From: Sulfurovum sp. UBA4779 | GTDB lineage: Bacteria; Campylobacterota; Campylobacteria; Campylobacterales; Sulfurovaceae | Assembly: GCA_002403155.1 (NCBI GenBank) | Contig: DHHF01000002.1 | Location: 1 to 22,865, forward strand | Direction: 5' to 3' | Length of the DNA stretch: 22,865 nt | Part shown: positions 16,849-22,865 of the stretch, in pieces | Layout of the letters: every line of letters starts with the position of its first letter | Position numbering within the stretch: the first letter of the stretch is position 1 | Notes under the pieces: generated by a model | Databases searched by the model: none | What the model saw: the letters and a program-made list of their open reading frames with translations, nothing else | Told to the model about the DNA's origin: nothing | Made by a program: the position numbers and the translations under genes

Positions 16849-16857
16849 TGCTATAAT
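16849..16857 (+). promoter_or_regulatory. efp promoter (extended -10)
   Basis: TG-C-TATAAT, a perfect extended -10 box, 27 bases before the efp ATG. It follows the efflux-operon terminator, so efp is transcribed on its own. Confidence 0.75.
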
Positions 16858-16884
16858 TCAAATAATTTTTAACGAGGAGTCAAG

Positions 16885-17451
16885 ATGGCTACAATAGGTA
16901 TGGGCGACATCAAAAAAGGCGCAAGGCTGGAGATAGACGGAAACCCGTTTAAAGTAATTGAGTTTCAGCATGTAAAGCCGGGCAAAGGTGCAGCATTTGT
17001 GAGAATGAAGATAAAAAATCTGGGCACAGGCAAAGTGATCGAAAAAACTGTACATGCCGGCGATAAATTTGAAGTACCTGTACTTGAGCAAAAAACAATG
17101 CAGTATCTGTATGATGACGGTGAGATGTTACAATTTATGGACACAGAAACGTATGAGCAGATTGCTTTGACACATGAGCAGGTAGGCAAAGAAACATTTG
17201 ATTTTATGATAGACGGCATGGAGGCGGAAGTACTTTTCCATAACGGCCATGCCATTTCAGTCGAGATCCCTCAAACGGTAGTGCTTAAAGTGGTTGAAAC
17301 CCCGCCCAACTTTAAAGGGGATTCTCAGGGAGGGAAAAAACCGGCTACGCTGGAGAGCGGAGCAGTTGTTCAGGTGCCTTTCCATATCCTTGAGGGTGAG
17401 ATGATTAAGGTAGATACGGTTGAAGGCAAATATTTGGAAAAAGCAAAATAA
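16885..17451 (+). CDS. efp: Translation elongation factor P
   Basis: Binds ribosomes stalled on consecutive prolines and promotes peptide bond formation. 188 residues, normal length, with the three beta-barrel domains: KOW-like N-terminus (about 1-65), central OB domain (about 68-128) and C-terminal OB domain (about 130-188). The loop that reaches the peptidyl transferase centre is HVKPGKGAAFVR, with K34 at the position that is beta-lysylated in enterobacteria; no modification gene is visible in this window. Ribosome binding site GAGGAG at 16874-16879. Single-gene unit between a terminator upstream and a hairpin downstream. Confidence 0.96.
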   Translation: MATIGMGDIKKGARLEIDGNPFKVIEFQHVKPGKGAAFVRMKIKNLGTGKVIEKTVHAGDKFEVPVLEQKTMQYLYDDGEMLQFMDTETYEQIALTHEQVGKETFDFMIDGMEAEVLFHNGHAISVEIPQTVVLKVVETPPNFKGDSQGGKKPATLESGAVVQVPFHILEGEMIKVDTVEGKYLEKAK

Positions 17452-17478
17452 TTATTAATTGTAACGATCGATAAAAAT

Positions 17479-17510
17479 ACTCGCTCTTTTCATGATGAAC
17501 GAGAGCGAGT
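17479..17510 (+). terminator. Hairpin downstream of efp
   Basis: ACTCGCTCT (17479-17487) pairs perfectly with AGAGCGAGT (17502-17510); the stem can continue with a wobble, a one-base bulge and TTC/GAA around loop ATGAT. It starts 27 bases after the efp stop. The next T-rich stretch is some 25 bases further, so this is not a textbook terminator; RNA 3' end protection or a dyad binding site are alternatives. Confidence 0.45.
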
Positions 17511-17754
17511 GCGCTAAAGCGGCATGGCTGAAATAATTTTTATTTTTGTAAATCTTTCACGAAACCGCAGATCTTCGCATAATCCGCGTGTAAATGTGTT
17601 TATCTTTCAAATACATTAAGCTTGTTTCATTTTTCGTTTTGTACCAAATTAAAACCGGCTTCTTTTTGTTTTCTTTATATTTTTTGCATATTTTATATAC
17701 GGTATCATTTAAAAACAAGATGCTTTACGGTTACTGTCGAATTTTTTCATACTA
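17511..17754. other. AT-rich intergenic stretch without a supported gene
   Basis: Between the efp hairpin and the next promoter I see no gene with a ribosome binding site. A 60-residue reading frame at 17594-17776 is phenylalanine- and leucine-rich only because the DNA is T-rich. No tRNA, repeat or attachment-site-like structure was recognised. The gap is longer than others in the window and marks the change from housekeeping and efflux genes to the accessory-looking end. Confidence 0.5.
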
Positions 17755-17782
17755 TGCTATATTGCAATTACGTTAAATAACG
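17755..17782 (+). promoter_or_regulatory. Promoter with start-site palindrome before the small membrane protein gene
   Basis: TG-C-TATATT (17755-17763) is an extended -10 box. The palindrome CGTTAAATAACG (17771-17782) lies at or just after the expected transcription start, where a repressor could bind. The palindrome is short and could be chance in AT-rich DNA. Confidence 0.4.
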
Positions 17783-17854
17783 GCCACAAAAGAGTCAATT
17801 ATGTTTTTCAAAATAAAATTGAAATTATGGCACAATAAGGAAAAAGGAGAAAAC

Positions 17855-18313
17855 GTGAGTTGGGGTAAACGGGGAGTGACCTTTTTGATCGGGTCGGTGG
17901 TGATTACCGGGTTGTATTATGGGGTGAATATTGCTCGCAACTATCAAAAAGAAAAAATAAATGTCGATACCGAGACTAATGACGCTTCAAAACCCCTTAA
18001 TATCCAAAAAGCAGATCAAGCCAATCTAAACCGGTCGTTACAGTTTAAAACATCCCCACACCCCGATGCCACCAAAACCTATCGGGAAGTATTTAGGGAA
18101 ACTTTTCCGCAAAAAAGTGAAACAGAAAGAATAACCGAGCAGGAAATGATCCGAAAACTGGACAAAAGCACCGAGGAGATCATCCAGAAAGCAGATGAAC
18201 GTATCCAGGACAGACATCTCATCGTTCCAAATAATCCTGTATCGCCTGAAAAAACCCAGGAATTGAACAAAAAGATAGAGATACTTCAAAAAAATCTTGA
18301 TCAACAACAATAA
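17855..18313 (+). CDS. Hypothetical membrane-anchored coiled-coil protein
   Basis: I do not recognise a family. From the GTG at 17855 it is 152 residues. A short basic head (MSWGKRG) precedes one membrane helix (about residues 8-26, VTFLIGSVVITGLYYGVNI). The remainder is hydrophilic, lysine- and glutamate-rich and probably helical (KSTEEIIQKADERIQ near 103-117 and a C-terminal QELNKKIEILQKNL), consistent with a periplasmic coiled coil anchored in the inner membrane. I chose GTG 17855 because AAGGAG (17844-17849) is ideally spaced; an in-frame ATG at 17801 adds 18 residues but has no ribosome binding site. It ends 58 bases before the giant SpvB/RHS gene on the same strand, so a role in its assembly or export is possible but unproven. 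Confidence 0.7.
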   Translation: MSWGKRGVTFLIGSVVITGLYYGVNIARNYQKEKINVDTETNDASKPLNIQKADQANLNRSLQFKTSPHPDATKTYREVFRETFPQKSETERITEQEMIRKLDKSTEEIIQKADERIQDRHLIVPNNPVSPEKTQELNKKIEILQKNLDQQQ

Positions 18314-18332
18314 TTCTTTCCGGTAAAACGAT

Positions 18333-18338
18333 TATACT
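18333..18338 (+). promoter_or_regulatory. Possible -10 box before the SpvB/RHS gene
   Basis: TATACT 33 bases before the ATG of the giant gene. No TGn extension or -35 box is visible. It may let the gene be expressed separately from the small gene upstream; co-transcription is equally possible because no terminator lies between them. Confidence 0.35.
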
Positions 18339-18371
18339 TTAGCTCATGAAATAAGAGCAGGGGAGTATTTT

Positions 18372-21300
18372 ATGGTTTTTTCTATGGATTTGTATGGGTC
18401 GCGTTATGCTTTTTTTTCTGTGATTCGTTTCGTTAAAAAAGCATTGGTTAGCGGGTTTGTTCTTGTTTCGTTGCTTCATGCTCAGCCGGTTGTCAATCTC
18501 AAAGGGGAAATGAACGTCAACCAGGGTGCGTTTGAATATACGTTCAATCTGCAGCTGCCTCCCGGGATTGCCGGAGTTGTTCCGAAGCTTTCACTGACTT
18601 ATAACTCAAACGGAGGCAACGGCTATCTGGGTAAAGGCTGGGATCTTGGAGGCCTCAGCAGTATCACGCGCTGCGGTTCGACGATCGCCGATGATGGGAT
18701 CAGCCGAAGCATTCAGTTGGATGAGAAAGACCATTATTGCCTTGACGGGCAGCGTTTGGTTGTGGTAGCGGGAGCAGAAGGTGCAGACGGCACTGAATAC
18801 CGCACTAAGATTGAAAGCTACAGTAGGATCGTCTATAACAGCAGTAACGACTCGTTTACCGTATGGACAAAAGCAGGCGATATCTATGAATACGGGGCAA
18901 CCTCAGATTCAAAGTTCGTTCACCAAAACACCACAGCAACAATCTCTTGGAAACTGAGCCAGATAAAAGACGCGCTAAACGGACATGACAATGTCATAAA
19001 TTTTGAATATGAGAACAATTCCCAACTACTAAAAAACATTAGCTATGCCAAAGGGATCAACCAGGTGGTGTTGCATTATGAAGACCGTTTGGACCAGCGT
19101 AAGCAGAACTTCAAAGGTGAGATCGTCGCTTTGGATAAAGGGCTAAAGTCAATCGAAATTTCAGTAAACAACAATCCTGTTCGCTCCTACAATCTGGCGT
19201 ATCTGCCGCAATCTGATGCCAAGGATGTTTTAAAGCTCTCCTCCATCCAGGAATGTACAACAGGGGAGTGCTTGGAACCGTTGCATTTTACCTGGCAAAA
19301 AGACAACGGCAACAACGGGATGTTCACATTCCAGGATGTTACCTACAGTACATCGGACAGTTATGAAATGCAGCCTGCCGATTTTAATGGGGACGGATTT
19401 GCAGATTTTTATAGAGTTCACGATGGTAATTTGTATGTGTATCTGTTTAATCCTGACACAAAACAGTTTGAAAAAACCTATGCGTCTCCCTATGGACCGC
19501 TTGAGGATATAAGATTGGTTGATTTCAATGGGGATGGTCTAGTTGATATGTATAAGGCTACATCTTGGGACATATTTCAGGTACATTCTATAGATACATT
19601 GCTATTGATGAATAACGGTGATGGAACATTCAAAAAACAAGCATTGGTAAGCGACGGGATCACCCTTAATGTACCATCCTCTCTTCTTTCAACTATCACA
19701 GTCGCTTCAGTCGCCGAAGCAAAACGTACGCAGTTTGTCGATATCGACCAGGACGGTGATCTGGATATCTATCAAATAAATTCTCAAGGCTATACTGAAG
19801 ATATTTATCATTCCGATCCATATTATCAGGATGTATTTTTAATCAATGACGGCGGAGGGCACTTTACGCAAGGCGTTACGCTAAAAATCAATGTATCTGA
19901 CTACGTTAATCCATCTGGGGACGAATATTTCGCAGCAGAATTAAAAAACGAACGGCGTAAGCAAGAGAATGTCACGTTCTTTGATTATGATGAAGACGGT
20001 GATCTTGATATGCTTCTGACGTTGCCAACCTATATGGATTCAATACCAAAACAATATACCACCTATGTCAATCTTTATAAGAATGACGGCAATGAAAATT
20101 TTACGTTGGCACTTCAGAATATCGCTTCAGGAAGCATGACGGTCTCCAGTGACTCTGTAGCGATTTTTCATCAGTATGCCGATCTGAACGGTGACGGGAT
20201 ACCCGATATCATTCATTTCGAACAAAAAGCCTCTACTCCTGATACCCTTTACTATCACGGATATACAGGCCAGGACGGTAGCTATATCGCTCTCTCAAAC
20301 GGCGCTAACCAGGGATGGACAAGGCAAGAACTGCCTATCAAAATCACTTCTGACAAACAGGTCAGGCTGGCCGACCTGGACGGTGATGGCAATACCGATA
20401 TCCTCAATATCACTTCCACCGCCAATGAAATATGGCTCAATGAAGGAACAGGGATGTTCACCCTTGCCAAAACCATTCCGGTAGCCTCCAACAGCTATAA
20501 GAATGTCGACTTGGTCGACATCAACGGTGATGGGTATGTTGATATCGTGGACAAATCCAAAAAAAACGGCGTGCCAAGCCCGATATGGCTCAACTATCCA
20601 AAAACACTCTTTGAAGCGGTCACCCATGATATGCCGTTCACACATAATGATGATCACTATAACGCGTTGTACGGTGATTTTAATGGCGATGGGATCATCG
20701 ATATCTATGAGACAGCCAAAGGGCTGTATCTTGGCAATGCGAAAAAAGAGATGATCACTGCCGTGACCGACAGTTTCGAAAATACCACCGAAATTTCCTA
20801 TGCATCGCTCTCTGATCCTGATGTCTATACCAAGGGCCACATTACTGCCGATCATGTCATTGACGTGCAGCCTGCCATGCAGGTGGTGCACACCACTGAA
20901 GTAAGCGACGGTATAGGCGGAAAACAGGTACAGCATTACACGTACGGAGGATTCAGGTACCATACCCAAAGAGGATCGCTGGGGTTTGAAACGGTACAGA
21001 TGAACGATGAAACAACCGGCGGCAAGACCATTGTCACCTATCGCCAAGAGTATCCTTTCATCGGCGTTGCGAAAAAAACCGAATTGTACATGCAAGATGA
21101 GCTCCTAAACACAAGCACGGCATCCGATACCCTGTATCTCATGGAAAACGGCAAACGTCCCGTCACCAACGAAGAAGTTCCGTTCCCGGGCACCGGTGCG
21201 CGCTACAAAATAGAAAAGGCCTCCGAAACCTCCAAAGCCTATATGGATGGAGTACTGCTTAAAGATATCACTACTGAATATAACAGTTATGATGAGTACG

Positions 21301-22865
21301 GCAATATCGAAGAGATGCGTGTGACGACGACCGGGGGCGGAGAGACTTTTGTCAAGACCACCATTAGCAGTTATGAAAATATCGTAGACGGTGAAAAATG
21401 GCTGCCGGGCAGACTGACAAACGTCAGTGTAACACACGAAGGATACGGTGATACCCGGACAAGGACGTCGAGCTTTAGTTATAATGAACACGGAATGCTT
21501 CAAAGTGAAACGATCGAACCGGATGACGCGCTGGAGCTTACCAAAAGCTATACTTATGACCGCTTCGGAAACAAAATACAGGAGAAACTCTCATCCTCAT
21601 CGGTCTTGGAAGATCGTATCACCAGTTATACCTATGATGATAACGGCCGTTTCATTGTCAAGGTCACCAATGCACTGGGGCAGGAAGAGAACATTCTCTA
21701 TGATGAAAACGAAGGCAAACGCGTCAGCCTTACGGGCCCAAACGGACTAAGCACAAGCTGGGAATACAATGAATGGGGCCAGCTGACCAAAGAGGCACGG
21801 GCCGACGGCACTTTCACTACAGTGAGCTATGCCTATGACAACTCTCAAAATAACAGTTTGTATGTCATTACCAAGAGCAGTTCGGACGGAAAGACGGAGA
21901 GCGTCTACTATGATAGTTTCGATCGTATCGTTGCTACGAAAACTCTCGGCTTTGAAGGGGAAGAGATCCTTGTCGAGACCTCCTATAACGCCAAAGGACA
22001 GGTAGAGGCAAAATCCTCTCCGCACAGCCTGAACGATGAGAATGTCGGCTATATCAGGTATATATATGACACATACGGGCGCGTGATCGAAACCCTGACC
22101 CCTTCGCATAACACGGGAGATACCGGTGAGATCTCCACGAAGGTCGAATACGACGGGTATGAGGTAAAAACGATTGATGCTGAGAGCCGCGAAAAGATTG
22201 TTAAAAAAGATGCTATGGATAAGATTATTTCGGTGCAGGAAGGTGAGAGCAGCATGGAGTACTCCTATGATGCCATCGGCAACCTTGTCAAGACTGTTCC
22301 AAACAGCGATGAGACGCGCGCAATACTCATGACGTATGATCTGATCGGCAACAAAACAGGAGTAGCCGATCCGAATATGGGTACATGGACATATACTTAT
22401 AATGCACTTGGCGAGCTGGTAAGCCAAAAGGATGCAAAGGCGCAAAAAACTACCATGCACTATGACCGGCTCGGAAGGCTGACTGAGAAAAAGACTCCTG
22501 AGGGTACCTCTATCTGGCAGTATGATTTGGGTCAAAAAGCGATCGGAAAACTCTCCTACGAAAGCTCGGGAAATATTTCCAAAGCCTATGCCTATGATGC
22601 CTGCGGAAGGCCGGCATCCGTGACAACCGCCATTGACGGATTGACCTATAGCGAAGCGTATGTATATAATGAAAAAGGACAGTTGGAGACCGTCACCAAA
22701 CCGAACAATTTCAAACTGGTCAATACCTATAACGCCTACGGCTATCTTGAGTCGATCAAATCGCCAAGAGAACAGATCCTTGACTTTGACTTTGATCACT
22801 ATGTCAATCTGATCGCCGCGTTGCTGCAAAGGGCAACCGAGTATCAAACCCTATATATGGAATAC
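18372..22865 (+). CDS. Large secreted SpvB / FG-GAP / RHS-repeat protein, 3' end outside window
   Basis: I translated this by hand: one frame stays open from ATG 18372 for 1498 codons to the last base, with no stop in the window. AGGGGAG at 18359-18365 is the ribosome binding site. A signal peptide with a long basic lead ends near LLHA (residue about 41). The SpvB/Tc-toxin N-terminal domain follows, with the typical FEYTFNLQLPPG (from 54) and GYLGKGWDLGGLSSITRC (from 84). Eight calcium-loop-like motifs come next (337-780), then the RGSLGFETVQ segment (from 867) that joins such proteins to their RHS part, then YD repeats from about 1060 to the edge. In Tc toxin BC components and RHS polymorphic toxins this architecture folds into a closed shell around a C-terminal toxin; that end, and any immunity gene, cannot be seen. 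The Sec signal suggests export to periplasm, surface or medium. Adhesin or other surface function is the alternative. Confidence 0.88.
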   Translation, partial: MVFSMDLYGSRYAFFSVIRFVKKALVSGFVLVSLLHAQPVVNLKGEMNVNQGAFEYTFNLQLPPGIAGVVPKLSLTYNSNGGNGYLGKGWDLGGLSSITRCGSTIADDGISRSIQLDEKDHYCLDGQRLVVVAGAEGADGTEYRTKIESYSRIVYNSSNDSFTVWTKAGDIYEYGATSDSKFVHQNTTATISWKLSQIKDALNGHDNVINFEYENNSQLLKNISYAKGINQVVLHYEDRLDQRKQNFKGEIVALDKGLKSIEISVNNNPVRSYNLAYLPQSDAKDVLKLSSIQECTTGECLEPLHFTWQKDNGNNGMFTFQDVTYSTSDSYEMQPADFNGDGFADFYRVHDGNLYVYLFNPDTKQFEKTYASPYGPLEDIRLVDFNGDGLVDMYKATSWDIFQVHSIDTLLLMNNGDGTFKKQALVSDGITLNVPSSLLSTITVASVAEAKRTQFVDIDQDGDLDIYQINSQGYTEDIYHSDPYYQDVFLINDGGGHFTQGVTLKINVSDYVNPSGDEYFAAELKNERRKQENVTFFDYDEDGDLDMLLTLPTYMDSIPKQYTTYVNLYKNDGNENFTLALQNIASGSMTVSSDSVAIFHQYADLNGDGIPDIIHFEQKASTPDTLYYHGYTGQDGSYIALSNGANQGWTRQELPIKITSDKQVRLADLDGDGNTDILNITSTANEIWLNEGTGMFTLAKTIPVASNSYKNVDLVDINGDGYVDIVDKSKKNGVPSPIWLNYPKTLFEAVTHDMPFTHNDDHYNALYGDFNGDGIIDIYETAKGLYLGNAKKEMITAVTDSFENTTEISYASLSDPDVYTKGHITADHVIDVQPAMQVVHTTEVSDGIGGKQVQHYTYGGFRYHTQRGSLGFETVQMNDETTGGKTIVTYRQEYPFIGVAKKTELYMQDELLNTSTASDTLYLMENGKRPVTNEEVPFPGTGARYKIEKASETSKAYMDGVLLKDITTEYNSYDEYGNIEEMRVTTTGGGETFVKTTISSYENIVDGEKWLPGRLTNVSVTHEGYGDTRTRTSSFSYNEHGMLQSETIEPDDALELTKSYTYDRFGNKIQEKLSSSSVLEDRITSYTYDDNGRFIVKVTNALGQEENILYDENEGKRVSLTGPNGLSTSWEYNEWGQLTKEARADGTFTTVSYAYDNSQNNSLYVITKSSSDGKTESVYYDSFDRIVATKTLGFEGEEILVETSYNAKGQVEAKSSPHSLNDENVGYIRYIYDTYGRVIETLTPSHNTGDTGEISTKVEYDGYEVKTIDAESREKIVKKDAMDKIISVQEGESSMEYSYDAIGNLVKTVPNSDETRAILMTYDLIGNKTGVADPNMGTWTYTYNALGELVSQKDAKAQKTTMHYDRLGRLTEKKTPEGTSIWQYDLGQKAIGKLSYESSGNISKAYAYDACGRPASVTTAIDGLTYSEAYVYNEKGQLETVTKPNNFKLVNTYNAYGYLESIKSPREQILDFDFDHYVNLIAALLQRATEYQTLYMEY
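19380..20708 (+). repeat. Eight FG-GAP/VCBS-like D-x-[ND]-x-D-G repeats within the large protein
   Basis: Motif starts, by codon: 19380 (DFNGDGFAD), 19521 (DFNGDGLVD), 19740 (DIDQDGDLD), 19983 (DYDEDGDLD), 20181 (DLNGDGIPD), 20373 (DLDGDGNTD), 20517 (DINGDGYVD), 20676 (DFNGDGIID). They correspond to residues 337, 384, 457, 538, 604, 668, 716 and 769. Spacing of about 47-81 residues fits blades of a beta-propeller with calcium loops, as in the SpvB/TcB propeller. Confidence 0.85.
21546..22760 (+). repeat. YD (RHS) repeat array within the large protein
   Basis: Y-x-Y-[DN]-x-x-G-x type repeats start near residues 1060, 1086, 1130, 1153, 1179, 1205, 1230, 1297, 1320, 1341, 1362, 1406, 1430 and 1451; examples are YTYDRFGN, YIYDTYGR, YSYDAIGN, YTYNALGE and MHYDRLGR. 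The protein repeats are diverged at DNA level, so this is not a recent tandem duplication. The array continues to the window edge, and no RHS core-terminal DPxGxxD-type cleavage motif has been reached. Confidence 0.85.

Noticed and set aside
17594..17776. 60-codon hydrophobic frame in the gap after efp
   Set aside because: No ribosome binding site, runs through T-rich DNA that yields F, L, Y by chance, and its end overlaps a better-supported promoter.
20295..21095. Minus-strand open frame of 266 codons
   Set aside because: Antisense to the propeller region; its D/I/V-rich stretches mirror the GATGG-type codons of the calcium-loop motifs on the plus strand.
21747..22847. Minus-strand open frame of 366 codons
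   Set aside because: It lies wholly antisense to the YD-repeat part of the RHS gene. Its sequence is low in recognisable domains and has no ribosome binding site I could see; such long antisense frames are a by-product of the repeat codon pattern.
18372..22865. Suspected frameshift in the RHS gene
   Set aside because: An apparent frame change near 22500 came from my misreading one base; recounting every codon from 19500 to the end keeps the same frame as the ATG at 18372.

Overview
The window looks like a chromosomal stretch from a Campylobacterota (epsilonproteobacterial) genome, most like free-living genera such as Sulfurovum or Sulfurimonas. The main reason is gene order: HIT protein, pheS, pheT, aroA, ispH, rpsA, serA is, from memory, the order found in Helicobacter pylori and Campylobacter jejuni. 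The AT-rich, lysine-rich housekeeping genes and TGn-TATAAT type -10 boxes without clear -35 boxes fit this phylum. The genus assignment is inference.

Layout. Positions 1-268 hold a degenerate ATTTTTC repeat, a promoter, and a segment that can fold into a long-range stem with a CU-rich loop (candidate small RNA or leader), then argH (269-1672, arginine biosynthesis). A HIT-family hydrolase (1762-2115) is on the minus strand and is divergent from pheS. Positions 2341-7791 are a tightly coupled operon, pheS-pheT-aroA-ispH, in which each downstream gene overlaps its predecessor by 4 bases. It supplies phenylalanyl-tRNA synthetase, the shikimate-pathway EPSP synthase and the last enzyme of the MEP isoprenoid pathway. 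rpsA (six S1 domains) has its own promoter and is followed 11 bases later by serA and a terminator at 11102-11130.

Positions 11187-16830 are a self-contained efflux operon: outer-membrane factor, short periplasmic adaptor, and an RND pump encoded as two separate half-proteins (538 and 574 residues) that meet between TM6 and TM7 with an ATGA overlap. It ends in a strong terminator. efp follows with its own promoter.

From about 17450 the character changes: a roughly 400-base gap with a hairpin, a small unrecognised membrane-anchored coiled-coil protein (17855-18313, GTG start), and a very large secreted protein (18372 to the window end, 1498 codons and still open). The large protein combines a signal peptide, a SpvB/Tc-toxin-like N-terminus, eight D-x-[ND]-x-D-G-x-x-D (FG-GAP/VCBS-like) motifs and at least fourteen YD/RHS repeats. 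It resembles the shell-forming part of Tc/RHS polymorphic toxins. Its C-terminus, where a toxin would lie, is outside the window.

The most interesting items are the SpvB-RHS giant with its small membrane neighbour, the genuinely split RND pump, and the possible small RNA upstream of argH. I saw no tRNA, rRNA, CRISPR array or insertion sequence.
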